Shown: positions 12,642 to 50,100, counted from the stretch's first letter. The stretch is DNA of 64,000 nucleotides from Symbiodinium sp. CCMP2592 (GCA_905221615.1 CAJNDT010004924.1:319501-383500), one strand, 5' to 3'. Notes: generated by a model not told the origin, from the letters alone. Translations and numbers: made by a program.

Positions 12642-13858
12642 ATGTTGCCGGCAGTCTCCTGCAGGTCACCGTCAGTACACCAGGGAATCATGACTGTGGG
12701 AGACGGGTCGCGCAGAGCCTGGCCTGAGCCGGGCATGTCAATGCCACCGCGTTCTGGCAATGACCGAGCATTTGGCGCTGCCCTCGCCTTGTCCACTGTC
12801 GGGTCAGTATACGGTGCGCTTGGACGAACGTCGCGCATCTTCCTGCGAGCAGAGTCCAGAGGGCGACGGCGTAGTTTGGAGGGAATACCCCTATACAGCC
12901 AGCTGAGAGACCTTTGGCGTCGCAAACTGTTCGTTTCTGCTGCGTTGGCGCTGCTCATGGGCCTGCTTTGGGTTTGGCAAGGCTTCCAGGGGTGGCAGCA
13001 CCTCGGCTCTGAACCCAAAAAACATCGTTTTTTTCAGACTTGCCGAGAGCAGACCGAGGAACCTCAAAGCCTTCAATCAGAGCCTGCCCTGGTACAAGCG
13101 CCTGCCCAGCTCAACTGCATTGGAGAGCTGGATGCTGGGCACCCACCCTGTGGCTCTTGTGGCAGGGAGGAGGATCCCTGTTACTTGGAGCACTTTGCAA
13201 GGAGATTTCGGCATGGATGCGATCTTCGTCTCAAGAGGCCAGCTACACCGGCTGCTCACAGCTTGCTTCCTCCACCACAACGTCTTCCACATCCTCTTCA
13301 ACCTTGGCTTCCTGCGTCCTGTCACAAGTAGGAGCAGCTCTGCAGCAGGATACATCACATGAAGCTTGATTGAGAAGACCAAGGTACACCTTGGCTCCGT
13401 TGGAGGTGGGTTGCCGTGGGGCTTTCCTGACCACCTTCATACTTTCCGGAATCGCCGGGAACTGGGCTTTCCTGCACTATGGCACAGGACGCTATGCCGT
13501 TGGGGCTTCTGGTGGTCTATGTGGTCTCATGGGCTTCGAGCTGGTGTCCCTCCTCCGAAACCGTAGAGTGCGTGAGTTCAAGGCACTCTTGCAGTCAGTC
13601 TTCGGTATGCTTGTCATGGGTGCCATTGTGCCGGGCGTCGCAAACGAAGCACACCTCGGCGGTCTCCTCGCCGGCGTTCTTGTCTCGTTAGTTGTATCCC
13701 GCCGAAGTGGATATCGTGGGGCGTTGCTGCCCTGGCCTGTGGTGCTCGGCCTCCTGTCCCTGGCGCCCTTCGGCCGACGCTTCCTGCCCTGCCTTTTTCG
13801 AGGCCTTAGCATCGGCATCCAGTATCCCGGCACCTTGGCAAGAGGCCTTGCCTTCTAG
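12642..13858 (+). CDS. Rhomboid-family intramembrane serine protease
   Basis: Cleaves single-pass membrane proteins within the bilayer. Three exons give about 360 residues: 12642-12991 (a donor at 12998 also works), 13059-13313 and 13384-13858. The introns are about 67 and 70 bp; the second has a GC donor. The N-terminal ~90 residues are Arg/Pro/Ser-rich, followed by a membrane segment (LFVSAALALLMGLLWVW). Exon 2 carries RGQLHRLLTACFLHHN and HILFN, the His/Asn oxyanion-site helix of rhomboids. Exon 3 has GASGGLCGLMG with the catalytic Ser and NEAHLGGLLAG with the catalytic His, then one or two more hydrophobic segments before TAG. Both catalytic residues are present, so the enzyme is probably active. 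The start is the first in-frame ATG; 12690 is an alternative. The raw frames do not join without the introns, but exon lengths sum to a multiple of three. Confidence 0.85.
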
Positions 13859-15774
13859 CAACGCAAGGCCTTTGAATTGAGAATTGAGAGCCCGACCGGC
13901 GCACCAAAGTGTGTGCGTGATACAGAGTGGCCCCACACCAGTGATCGAGTCTGCCAATGCCACGATGAAATAAGCTTAGAAGGTGCGTGGAATTGAGCAT
14001 GTCTTGAAAATCAAAAGACCCTCCCTCCGCACATCTCTGCCAGGTGATGAAGACGTCCCGCCGGAGTCAACTCTTCCGGACAGGTTCTGGAGAAGAGGAC
14101 ATTCGCACGTAGAGTTCGCGCCGGGGCTCCGCATGTGTCCAAAGTTGACACCTGAAATAGCATCAAGAGCGATGCTTCTAAAGTTGGGCTCAGCCTTGTA
14201 TTCGATTATTCCATTGCAGAGGAAAGCCGCAGAGGCCTTTACAAAAGTTCGGAGTGGCTTAAAGGGGCACTTTCCGGACTTTCCATCCTCTTGTGATTGC
14301 ACCGCTGCCCTGAAGATTGGGTTCCCCATGAGAACCTGGCAACACTAAACGATAATCCAGAGTTGGAAACAAGCTGAGTTGCAACGAGTCCTAGCTGAAT
14401 GTCCGGCAAGATAAGGAAGCCCGTGTGCACTGCATTGCACTGCCACCGCTGGCAGGCTCCAAACTCTTCGAAGGGATAGTGTTGTTTGGTACGCTTTGGT
14501 ACACCGGAGGCGCATGTCCCCACTTCTTGCGGCCCACACAGCCGGAATGCCGTTGCTCAAACCGTTTAAGAAGCATTTTCCAAACTGAAGCCTTCAACGG
14601 AAGTCAAATTAGCAACGACTCCGCCGAAGTGCTGTCTCAGTAGCTAGGCTTCGAACTGGCATGGCTGCTTCAAGCAGGCACCCGAGATGCACCCCTCGAC
14701 AACGGAACTGTCTAAAGGTTTTCAGTTGATTCTGTTCAAGTCGCTGCCGTGCATGGCGTCGGTAAGATCTGATCCCAATGCGTGGATCACGTGTTATTCG
14801 CTCAATACTTGTCAGGTCATCAACGCGAATCCGCTCGCTGCATGCGCATTGCTGTATGCCGCTTCGACTCTCGTCTCCTCTCAAGGCTCGACTGTCTTAG
14901 CCAGTGTCCACGGCTATTAGGTATACCAAACCCAATCTCGAAACCCCCTCCGCACATCGCGCATGTCGCAGCATCCCAGCATTCCCAGCTAAAGACGCAT
15001 CACCTCCTGCCCCATCCTCGAAGCGACACGTCTTCGAACACAACGAAAAGATTTCACGTAGCATTTGGCACTCAGAGCTCAGAGGCTCAGACCTCACTCA
15101 GACCAGCATTCTTTGGCGAAGTTGTGTCCCTCCTTTCGGATTGCTGCCATGGGCAAGCCTTCCGTCAGTGCCTACAGCTCCCAGGCCGGAGCCTGAATGA
15201 CACGGACCGAAGATGAAGTGCGCTGATTTTGGCTTGGCAGCGGCAGCTTCAGCATCCGGCAGTAGGCTTCGCAGCGGGTTCGGCGCTCATCTTTTGTACT
15301 CAGGTCGAGCGCTTCAGCTATCGCGAGCCCGATGAAGAGGATTCGCGGCGAACTGGCAGCAAGCTTGTTTCCAGGACATTGTCCTGGCACAATCGATGTG
15401 TATAGATTTTCCCCTGCAGGCAGCTCGGGAAATCCTTGTAGACACGGAATGCACAGCCGTGCTGTCAGCAGGACACAGAATGTATGGCCGTTGCCGGATC
15501 TGCGACATGACATGGACCTAGGATTTGCAGCCCATGCTGGCTGGTACTAATACTGGTGTTACTCGCAACAGAACATGGTGGTTTACGTCAGCCCTCTGCC
15601 CAGCCCGGATACAAGTGAGGGTATTGCGCGCCGAAGTGTAATTACTCCAACAGGCGGGCCTCTGCCTGCGCTGCGAACAACACCTATAAAGTTGAAAGTT
15701 GAAGAAGCACGTGTAGGAGGGATGTTGAGTCCGATTGCTTCATTGGAGAACAGTCACAGCCGATGATTCAGCAA

Positions 15775-15829
15775 GGCCAGATGCGCTGGAGGAACTCATC
15801 GAACAGAAGATTGCCGAAAAGGAAGCGAA
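15775..15829 (+). CDS. Candidate exon, charged helical segment
   Basis: Reads RPDALEELIEQKIAEKEAK, a typical charged helix, preceded by AG and followed by a GC dinucleotide usable as donor. No family recognised and no neighbouring exon could be joined. Confidence 0.25.
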
Positions 15830-18800
15830 AGCATGCGTAGTTTGCATTTCTAAGAGATGCTTCCTTTGGCTCTGGGATGAGCGTCCATCATACCATTCTA
15901 CGCGAGGCAGGTTCGCGGCCGGAACCGAGACAGAAACATGCAAAAATCCAACGTTTGAGGTCTGAGAAGTCACAGGTCGTTGCTAAACTGTAGTCAGGTC
16001 TTCAGCTGTTGAGGGAACAATGTGTGCTGCCGAGCACCTGCTTGTGGCATTTGTGGCTTTCTCGCTTGCAATTAATGGGCAATTGCATCAACAGCGCTGT
16101 GTTCGAAAGTTATATTCTTGTTAGTGTGCAAGACCTTGTTTCACCAGGTCCTTCCCCAAGATGTCTTGCGCCGAGAGACTCAACAACCTATATATGTTTG
16201 CCTGCTCCTTGTTCAGGACAGCCTGGACAGGCACGCCGCACAGCCGGAACATCATGTTGTCCATGTGCTGGCACGACGGGGAATGGCAAGTCACATGCTC
16301 TACTCCAAACCGGGCACTCGGACTGGATGCCGCCGGCACAGTGCCCTATGCGCTGCCTGCAGGATCCTGCAGTTGTGTGCCGACGCCTGCCTGGCCTACC
16401 GGGACACGCGCTGGGTTGCCGTTCTGTGCATAACTTGAATCTGCACATAGCGCACCTGTAATCTAACCTACCGCGCGTAGTTATTTTTGTCTAAAAGGTC
16501 TTTCAAAGTTAGATGTATCTACATTCTAAGCTGCCGTGTGCGAAGATATTTCCGGTCCTGATCCATGGGGTTATCTCGCAGGCTGCACGTGTCGTTTGCA
16601 TTCTGCCTGAGTCGACGTTAGAGCCGCATAGATGATTGAAATCAGAATGTGGACACATGTTGGACATGAACAAGTGAGCCTCGCACGCACGGTGACACCG
16701 ACGCCGCCAACTTCTCGAATGTTCCTAAGTCGATCCTTTGGTCCATCATGTTCTCCGGCATTGCATAGACATGTGCAGGAACAGGGCGAGAGGTGGAAAG
16801 AAGCACACATGCTCGGAGCCCCTGCGCGACTGCCACGATGCGATGTCAGGATAAAGTCTTTTGATGCCGTTGATCCGTTGATGTTTGAGTTTCTGCCCAT
16901 TCTCAGCTTGGCTCTCGTGTCCTCCATGGTTTGCACGCACGGTTCGTGCGGTATCGTCAGTGTTCGTGCGATTGTTTAGTCAAGATCACCTAGCCAGCAC
17001 CAACACCTCGAGTGTAACTCCTTTGTCTTGGTGACCTTCCGAGTTCAGGCTCTGCACCATGGCAGGGGTGTGCCTGGAGTTTCAGCAGGTGGAGCAGGCA
17101 CAGATTTTCTCGAGCGCGGAGGGTTCCAGACTAGGACTTTGCAGCGGCATTGTGCTGCTTGTAGAGGCCAGCTACGGCAGAATCTATAGGATGAGAGCCA
17201 TTCCTGCAGCCACACTGCCACGTATCCGAACGACTGCAGTGTATCCGCTGCCCCAACTAGAATGTTCGATGCCTGGCCCATCCTGAGTCAGCAGTGCGAA
17301 GATGTGTGCGACTGGGTGCGAGTGTTTCCGCGGATGTACTGGTACGTGAAAAGCGGTTGCAGTGGTTGCGATGCAAACTCAGCACCGATGAGGCAGAGCA
17401 TCACGCACGCAGCGCCGTTCGCCTCGCAAATGGCCTCGGGGACAGGACTGAGGGCAGGGATTCGTAGCATACGGGGATTGACGGAGTGCGTCCTCCGATG
17501 GAGTTCGGTCAGAGATTTCAGGGCTACACGGCTCAGACGTAGCTGACCGGCTATATGGGGTCATGGAAGAAGTCCCCCCAAAACCGCTGTGGAATCCAAG
17601 CTCAGATCAGCTCAGCAATCGAAAACCGATTTCCTTACGATTGCCAAAGGCATGTGCGCATGATGGCGCTGTGGTCACGCCACCTAGTAGTGAAGGCGTT
17701 CATATGCGATGCAGTAGAGTAGCGCAGAGCGGCAGGCATGTGTTCACGTGTGGGCTGTTCTATAATTACGGTTGTGCTTAACGCGCAGGTGCCTAACTTA
17801 AGATTTAAAACTGACAACTAGAAGCACGGGCGAGCCATGAAGCAAAGTAGACAAGAGAAGCGAAGAATGAGAGCAACTACCAAGCGTTTAACCCTTGAAA
17901 GCTCTTTCCAATCTCTTCGGACCAGCCCTGATGGACCTAGCTGACTGGCTGACCAGGAGTGAAAGCAATGCAGGTTGCGAAACACATTAAGCCACACGGG
18001 GCGGCATGTTCTCTGTGCCCAACCATTGTTGTTTTGATCGTAGCCAGCACCCAAACGGTGGCTGCTTTGTGGAGGGCGGGCACGGGCCACGAGCCACGGA
18101 GGTCGGATAACATATTCCTGCATAGGGCACTGGCGATTGCCGGTTGACCCGGGACCCCGAGGCAAAACAGGCCTACCAGAGAGTGGTGGGCCGACTTTGG
18201 GGGTACGGTGCGGCTTTGGAAAATGAAGGCCTCCCAACATGTCGGGCGGTTTGGCGGAGCAACTTTCTGAAGACTTCAGCTCCAAACTTGCCAGCAAATT
18301 CTCCGGCATAAAAGTATTTGTGATATTGCAGATCGTACCGGAAGGGTGGTTGCCTTTGCAGTAGTTCAATTCTTGTGAGTACTTGCGTGCAAAAGCAGCG
18401 GATTTTTAACAGCCGAGACATTCTGATGACAACGACTTGAGTTGTTAGGATGGTGCCTGTGCCCACCGCCAGCATAGCCGATGATGGGAACTAGAGCCCT
18501 TTGACCGCCACATGCACAACCTTGACCATGATTTGTTTGTTTGCTTGGACTTCCTTTGTTCCCAGCTGTACAGACACCAATCTGAAGACATGTGTTAGGA
18601 GGCTCCACTTGTCTTTCGCTTGACATTTCTTGCAACCTGGGGTCATCAGTTGAAATCAGTCATGCACGAAGCCGGAGAGATGCCACCATGCTATGACCTT
18701 TGATTGCACACTTTTGTTGCAAATCATGTTTTTGTAATTTCCCGGCCCTGAGACACCTCAACAAGGAAGAGAAACTGGTGTGGGCGAGGCGGCTCATTGT

Positions 18801-20567
18801 CTACTGTACTTCTGTTGCGAAAAATAGGTTGTCGGGTTGATGCTGTTTTTGATTTGCCTGCTGCGGGGCACTACTGTGCCGGGGCGTTGTGCTTCTATCA
18901 AAGAGACTGCTCGAATTAACTGTGTTTGTCAGGGTGGTGCCTGCTGATATTGAGCTCGTTGCCTGTGGCAGAGTCCTGTTGGAGCACAGGCGCCTTTGGT
19001 TCAGGTTGCGAGGTTGACAAGCGTGAAAACGCGCGAGTCTATGATTGAAAATCTTTTTCAATGGGGACTTAGCGAGCTGCAGAGCTGCTGTACTGCAGCT
19101 GAGCGATCGCACCAACTGGAAAATGCGCAATCCAAGTGAATGGAGCTGGCATGTAATGTCGTCTGTAGCCAGCAACATCCAGATCAACATCAAATTTGGG
19201 TGCACTCGAAAGTGGTTGCCAATTGAAAATCGTGTGAGGGGGGGAGGGGGGTATTTAAAGTGCAATGCCGCGGCGAAAAGGCCACATGCTGCCCGGGAGC
19301 CCTTACTGTGCATTCGTCTAGAGAGCCAAGCCTGCGACCCTCGCTTCGGAGATGCCCGCAACCCGAGCCTTTCTCGTCAGTGGCACCAAGAAATGATGTC
19401 GGCCGACTACGCATCCAGACCATTTTCAGGACGCTTGTGCCCCAAATCAAATCCCTTGAAGACTCTGCCTCTGCAAGCCGATTCTAACTTAAACGGTTGC
19501 TAATAAGACCTGCCAAATCGGAAGTGCTTGTTCAATTTGTAGCCTTGTCAGGGCCGCCCGCAGTGAAGCGCTGAACATCCTCGCCTCGGCCGCGGGTCTT
19601 AGAACGGAACCCAAAGCGTCAAATCAACATGTTGTGTTCAGTGTAGACGGTGCTTCGGAGACAAGATTTGGATTGCATCGCTTCAGGGGATGCAGTGCAT
19701 GAGAAATTGGATTTGTAAGTTTCTCAGGGTCAAGCCGGCAAGGCTTTCCAAGCATCGTGGCTTGTTTCCCTTCCCTAGTTTTTCAGCCCAGATCAGTCAA
19801 AAACTAATCACTCTTCGCGGCTAGGTTGGGTTAGCTCGCAGGCGTTTTGTCGATCCGGGATTTAGGCGAAGGTGCTGAATTAGGGGCCACAGGAGATACA
19901 AAGGCTTGTGACTGCGAACACCTCAACAGTTTTTTCCATAATTAGATCTGTGTCACGTCCGCGGAGGAGGAACTTGATGCTGAAAGCAGCAGTGGTTTGG
20001 CCTTAAAGTCATGCAGAGCATTGCGGCAGGTCTTCCTCGTGCAGCCGGAGCAGTCCGAGAAGGACCCTGTTATGTTGTTCATTTTGCTGCGACAAAAGAC
20101 TGGTAGCAAGTAGATCGAATCTCCCAGAGTCGCCGCTGCTTGAGCCTCGGGTCGGTGCGGTTCCTGTGCCTGAACCATGCCTACTGAACCCACTGTGGTG
20201 GGGGTCAAGCGACGAAACAGGCCATCATGATTCTGCAGCAGGACCTGGGAAGTGAGAGCAGTGATTTCATCTCGCACCCTGAAATTCCCGAAACAGCAGG
20301 ACATCCAGAGAGGCTGCTGTTGCAATGGTCTTGTTCGGAGGGAGGAAGAATGGCAGCCATCTCGCGCTTGGATCCACGTGCGTAGCATCCTGGAACCAGC
20401 AACCCTCTTCAGTGCAGGAGCAAGCAGCCTGCATAGATGAACGTGACGAACTTGGCGAGGCCGCGATGGGAACAGAGTGGGTTCCTTATGGGTTTGGAAG
20501 CGCAGGAATCACGAACAGGATGGATGGGGTGCGGAGACCAAGTGGCCCAGCACAACACATTGGTGAC

Positions 20568-20838
20568 TCCAAAGTCGCTCTTCTAATGAAGAAACCATCG
20601 CCCAAGAAAGCCTCTTCAACAACATCGGGCAAATGGACAATCAGACAACGTCATGGCTGGCCAACGCCGGGTTGCAAAGATTGGAAGCCGGCACAGCTTC
20701 TTAAAGGAGCAGGTAGAAACTGCACTTGTGAAGGCGATGTGCTTACTCTCCCTTGCCAACGTCTACATGGAGCCAAGAGCTCAACTTCGCACTTGCAGAC
20801 CTGCGCTTTTGAAATTTGGGATGTTGCCCATGCTTTAG
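20568..20838 (+). CDS. Candidate exons, unknown protein
   Basis: Two pieces look coding. One around 20605-20695 reads AQESLFNNIGQMDNQ and TTSWLANAGLQRLEAG. One from about 20711 reads EQVETALVKAMCLLSLANVY. They are in different frames with AG/G between them. The long frame 20325-21158 crosses the region in a third frame and seems less protein-like. Identity unknown. Confidence 0.25.
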
Positions 20839-21047
20839 GGCTGGCTCCGAGCTGCGTGTGGCTTGTTTACGAGCAGGAGATGGCTTGTCGGACCTATGCT
20901 AGTCAAGTCTCATCTACCCTGCCGCATATTGTATGGTTTGAGGCTGGGCAGACCGAAATTGGCTGCAGCCTGAGTGCATGTCCATGCGATGGTGGCTTTG
21001 ATTTGAGGCTGGTTAGTTTGAGGTGGTCATTTGCCGGGCCTCAATTT

Positions 21048-21155
21048 TCAGGTCATCTCTGCGGCAGAGGATGCCAGAAAAATCTTCAAGTCCTCCAAGG
21101 ATCCGCGTGGGCACCGAGCTGCTGCTGGCAAGGGAATTTCGGTGCTCCAGCATGG
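21048..21155 (+). CDS. Candidate exon ending at a strong GT donor
   Basis: After TTTTCAG the frame reads VISAAEDARKIFKSSKDPRG and ends at CAGCATG/gtaagtgag, one of the few textbook GT donors here. A following AG at about 21243 opens VVDLKPLRLEDLQHKI and reaches a stop near 21330. This could be the last exons of an unidentified gene upstream of the helicase. Confidence 0.3.
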
Positions 21156-21679
21156 TAAGTGAGTCTTCTGTGGGACGGCTAGGTTGAGGCTAACATTTCA
21201 TCGGCGCTTTTAATGGCAAGCCGATTCTGCATGCGTCTTGCAGGTCGTCGACCTGAAACCACTGCGACTAGAGGATCTCCAGCACAAAATCTGCACACGG
21301 CCGGGCATCATGGATGCCCTCCAATCCTAAGCCCAAAGCAACCTTCAGAGTTTTGGCTTTCAGATTCCTTGGGTCCGGCCAGTTCTTAGGGTGCCATGGA
21401 GCTCTCTGCCCTTGCACCGCTTGGATTTGCGATCCCCAGTTGCAACCGCCTGGCAGAGCAGTCGCAGCCGCCCGTGTCACATCGCCGATGTGAGGAAAGA
21501 AGAAGCCAACGTTTCTCTCCCACCCTAGTTCAGTGCTGCTGCTACAAGAAGTGTCTGTTGAAGAATTTAGGGCTTTCAAGTTTCTGTCGGCAGGGAGCCA
21601 AGCTCAGCTCATCCCACAGCCAGGTTCCAACGCGCAGTCCCTGTGCTTGGCTTCGTTGGCTGCGGCAGCATGTGTGCGC

Positions 21680-45479
<23,800 letters not shown>

Positions 45480-46754
45480 CCGGCTGCAGCTGCCATCTTC
45501 GGGTTCACGGCATCTCGAAAGTCAAGATGCAGGCGTTCTGACATCAGCAAAGTTGTTGTTGGATGTTAACGTTTTGCGTCGTCCGCCCCGGCCCGGCCGC
45601 AAGTGAAGAGGGCCGACGAATTGCTCGGCTTGCGTTTCTCCAGGGGAAGGGGGGAGGGCGCAAATCCTTGCGCACCTGCCTCCTAAATTGGAGGACGGAA
45701 ATCTTCGCCACCTATAGTCCTGGAACCAGTGAACGGGTCCGGAGGAAGGAAGGAGAGGGTGGGGGGATAGGCGGAGGTTGAGGGATCCCTGTAAAACAAA
45801 CTCTGACCGCTTTTGCCGGGGCCGAGGCAAACGTACATCAGAGGCTTCCATGTGCGAACGTTTGGAGTGCACGCACGGGTTGCGGAGCTTGCGCCGGAGG
45901 CATCAGACCAGCACCCTGTGAGCTGGCCAGCAGCTTGGCAATGGCCCCAGCAGAGCGAAGCTCCGTGGGCAGTGCGAGGCAAGTTTTGAGAGTGGTTCTC
46001 GAGTTCTCGGATGTGGAGGAAGACCGAAGCGATGTGGTAAACCTGGAGTGAGAAGCGTATTCATTGTGTTGTCGTCTTCAATGACTCTGCACATCAGAAC
46101 AGATCTCATGACGACTCTTCCTCCATGTCTGTGCAGTCTTGATCTGAGACGTAGCCAAGACTAACTTTGAGTGTGCGAGCTTGATTTGGGATTTTGTTCG
46201 AACGGCGAGCAGCAGTGTGGCTGCTGAACTGGCAGCAGCTCCATAGTTATGGTACTGTACGGCAGCGTCACCGTCAGACAGCTGTATAGCGGAGCAAAGA
46301 GGGAAGGACCTGCTGGGTAAAGGGCCGTCGCTTCTCATCCGAAAGACTTGGGATCTCGGACAGAGACCACGTCCGACACTTTCGCCGCCAATTTCGTCGC
46401 CCGCATCATGCGGAATGAAAACATTCCGAAGAAGATGTTGCAATGGATGGATTGGGGCTTATGCCAAGTATCAGAAAAACGTATATAACTCGCCAGAAGT
46501 CTTAAAACAAGCAGGGCAAGCTCCACTCGGGAAAACACGTCTCGATCCACATTGTAAATAGGTCTTGAGCTGTTGATTATTCTACACTGTTTTTGATGTT
46601 CCAATTCCGCCCCCTTGCGAGGTCGTGTTGCAAGGCTCCTGGTGATGATCAGCACTCGGTGTTGGATTTAAGCTATGAGTTGCTGTTTAAGACTCTGGAC
46701 GAAGCGGAGAGGCAGACGGACAGAGAGAGAGCGAGAGCGAGGGAATCCAAAACC
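45480..46754. other. No recognisable gene
   Basis: Downstream of the helicase stop. Short frames on both strands, none recognised. Likely the helicase 3' UTR followed by intergenic DNA; dinoflagellates lack a clear AATAAA signal, so the transcript end cannot be placed. Confidence 0.45.
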
Positions 46755-46775
46755 TTATAGCAATTTTGGCTCAAG
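46755..46775 (+). promoter_or_regulatory. Relic of the dinoflagellate spliced leader
   Basis: TTATAGC followed by AATTTTGGCTCAAG matches the 21-nt dinoflagellate spliced leader at 17 of 21 positions, and at 17 of its last 18. The 3' part TTTTGGCTCAAG is perfect. Genomic copies of the leader are known as marks of mRNAs that were trans-spliced, reverse transcribed and reinserted. DNA just downstream may thus be a retroposed gene or its remnant. Confidence 0.75.
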
Positions 46776-46954
46776 CCCCTCTGTCCTTTCATGTGGTCTC
46801 TGCACGTTCAGGTCCAGTATCAAAGGCATCTTGTTGGGAGTAAACCTGCGTTAGCCCGAACCCTCGCTCCACACTGGGGGACAGGATCGTCAGGGTGCAC
46901 GAGCACGCTCGCGTAGCCGGGGGCGTGGCACTGCTGCACAGGACCAGGGGCCAG

Positions 46955-47155
46955 CGCTGACACCCCTGAGTGAGCCTGAAGCTGTACGGCTGCTGAAGGA
47001 TGTCACTGATCAGGCGGATTGGGGAGTGCAACAATGAGTATAAGTATAATGGAGTGGATGCGGCTTGGACTGCGGCAGTGGAAGATGTACTGAGCGAACG
47101 CCTCGCGGATGTACAGTCGTACGAACTCCACCGGACGACGAGCGCAGAGAGCTGC
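46955..47155 (+). CDS. Candidate coding fragment after the SL relic
   Basis: Two plus-strand pieces look protein-like. One reads PLSEPEAVRLLKDVTDQADW (about 46962-47030). The other, in a shifted frame, reads VDAAWTAAVEDVLSERLADV (about 47055-47115). The gap is too short for the introns seen elsewhere, so a frameshift in a decayed retrocopy is possible. No family recognised. A 123-codon minus-strand frame overlaps. Confidence 0.25.
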
Positions 47156-47159
47156 TGCA

Positions 47160-50100
47160 CATGCTGATGGATTCAGCACGTGGAATCCCGACGGCAGTCA
47201 CTCACACAATCCAACATAGGTTGGAAATGGCTTGAGCCAGACACACTACCACTGGATGCCCAGCCGACACCACGAGTGCCAACAGTCGGATCTAGCAGTG
47301 GATGATGCCATGACGCTCCATGGATGATTGGTGGTGAACAAGCCTCACGGATCTGCGGGCTGTGAAAGTGGCTCTGCTCTGTCTGAATTCATTATCGCCT
47401 TGACATAATGGATTCTCGACAGTGTCATTCTTGGGGTTCTGCATGAACGAGAATTGAAAATTTGACACTGTGAACTGTTTTGTGGTCACTGGTTACAAAG
47501 ATGTGAATCTGGGAGCCGCTACACAGTGAGCTTCATGGCATAAGAACTCGTGAATTCAGTGGTCCTGGTGAAGAGGCCCATTGAATTCATGAATTGGCTG
47601 CGTGGGTTGGCGTGATCTGCATGTTGAGTGAGTTCACGAATTCAGAGGCTTGTTGAAAATTCTTTGTGATGCAAGATTCTTTAACTCATGAAGTCGGTAA
47701 CGCACTGACCTCAAGTCGGCGTTTTGCTGCTAATGGGACGGTCGTACAGCAATGAGGGCGATGAGTGGCTGAACACGTGGTGGTCTTAGAATTTGCTGGC
47801 TCATGACGAGCGTTGGAGTATAGTGCTATAATGCTAAACAGCATGGTGAGGGACCCATGTATCGAACAGTGGCACCCTCAAACAGGCATCATCGGATAGT
47901 GTTCTTCAGCGAGCTGTCCCTGTTGTTTAGTATATATGTCATTTGTATTCATCTGTTAACTATTCCGAGATGGTGACTGCTATGATGCTAGTACCGGAGA
48001 TTCTGTGGACTATGTGGAGGCTTGCCTTGTGCGAGTGCGAGCGTCAAAAGCCTCGTCCTATTCCGCCTGTAGCAGGGAGGAAAGGAGCCGACACAAAGAC
48101 ATGTCGCCCCGCACCGCTGGTGCGGTGCGAAATCGCGGGCAGCTCAGGAATGTGCAAGGGAGCAGCTACAATGTTATTGAGCACACTGGCTCCATAGACG
48201 CCTAGTCGGTGGATATTTGCACGGAAGAAGACGGATGGGGGGGATGCACCATCGGCAGGAGAATCCGAGCAGGCGCAGCACGAATTGCCAAACATGCCGA
48301 AATTCTGGGATTCAGCTCACGAGGTGTTTGCAACATGGCAAAGCATGATTGAGAGGCGCACCATGGACACAAATGACCCGCATCTCGTTCCACGCAAAGA
48401 GCTGCCCCAAGTTACAATTTATTTATGCTTTCCGGTCGGCTGTTCATGCGCGGTTTCAGCATTCGGGGCTTGCCTGCAATCGTCGCATGCTTTGGGCACA
48501 TTGAGGGTTTCGCACATGCCGTCCGGTAACCAGAAGAGATTCCTGAAAAGCCAGCTTTGCAGGTCCTATAAGCCGATACCGTCTACGGTGTTACAGGAAC
48601 CTGTGTTGGTGCTGCTGCAGTCGTGTGCAATCCGATCTTCGCCGGGATAAAGCATTTCCCCTCCCAAGAAAATGCAAGCCATGACCACCGCATCCAAGCC
48701 CAAAGTTACTGCCCTCCCAGTGGTTGCAACGTTTGGCTGCTCGCGGCAACGCATGGCAGCGCCTATCGCCAATATTAGTACTGTTAAAAAGCTTGCTTGC
48801 ATCAGGCAAGCAATGGCCGCTTCCTGGTTTCATGGTGTTTTTGGCAGCTTTCGAGGCACTTGGTGGCGCTCGTGAGAAGGTACTCACGGAGGTTTCCTCG
48901 ACCATGTGCTTATTTTGAAGGCAATCTCCGGCAGCAACCACCCAGCCCGCGGGCGACCGAAACTGTCGGTCGCTCTCGGCCCCAGCAAAGCAGAGAGAGT
49001 AAGAGAGAGAGAGAGAGAGAGATCCAAGAGGCAAACCAAACATACAACCGCTCCATGTAGCTTGCCTTTAACTTAATGTAGCAATGGTTCGAACGGACGG
49101 CACACGACACATCATGTCATAATAAGGGTTTCTTCTGCACCTCGGCCGCAAGACTTCTTAATGCTACAATTTCACACGAGAAGCATTCGCTCTGCTCGGA
49201 GAATTCAGTAAGAACTATACAAGTTATCCCTGTAGATCATTCCTTCCATGCATGTACATGTCCATGTGTACATAATAGACCCAGCCTATTGATGCAGCTC
49301 GTGCTTCCGCATCGCAGCCGGGTCGCTCCCCAGAGTTTCTTCCTCGCGGCGTCTTGCCCGGAAACCGCTGCGCCTGCCGAAGCAGGAGGCCCGGAGGGCC
49401 CGACAGGCAGTCAAACCACAAACGTCTTCTACAAGAATGAGGTTCAAGCCGATATTCCTATCACCTTGAAAAAAGTTCATAATTGTACAAGACCGATGCC
49501 AAAAAAGATGCTGCAGACTTCTATCAAACCAGCAGATGCAAACACAAGTCCGCCTGTTTCTTGGTGAGCTCGTGTGTGTTTCCTAATTGGCTGAAGAATA
49601 TAACCGGATTGAGACATGGTTCACGTCTGTGGAGCCAGGTCTCCCTAGACCGTCTTGGCTGGCCTTCGGTTTCACGGCAATGACCTGGCGCCCAGGCCGT
49701 TTGTATGGTGATAGGGAGCCTGCGTTGGGTCCTGAAACTTGAAGCTGGGGCTTCTGTTTGATGCCTGAGGCCACTCTGAGTGCCGGGCACGCCTTCGATT
49801 CTTGGACACTGAGGTGACAAAGTAAGACGTTTAGGGCAACACATCGCACACCATACATGCATTATAAGTGCTGTGTTCTGTTTGGGCTTGTAGGCCAGAA
49901 GCTAAGGTTGGGATGAGCTCTCGGTTCCGTGCCATGTCTACAGAAGGACTCGGGAAGAGGCGCGGACCCCAAGATGCAAAGGCACACGGACTCGGAAATA
50001 GCTTCACGCACCAATACGCCTGATGTGCTCTTCGTGAGGGAAGATGTGCTCTTCGCAGGAACCCCGACGAGGAATCCTTCAAAGCTCAACCATTCGGGAC

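Larger units (their letters stand above)
13862..21650. other. Unassigned region, possible exons of unknown gene(s)
   Basis: Nearly 8 kb between rhomboid and helicase with no recognised domain. Several short plus-strand stretches look exon-like and are listed separately. The rest shows only short frames on both strands. It may hold one heavily split unknown gene, the 5' exons of the helicase, or intergenic DNA. Confidence 0.4.

Noticed and set aside
20325-21158. 277-codon plus-strand ORF
   Set aside because: Cys/Ser/Trp-rich with no motif. More protein-like pieces lie in the other two frames of the same DNA, so it was not called as a gene.
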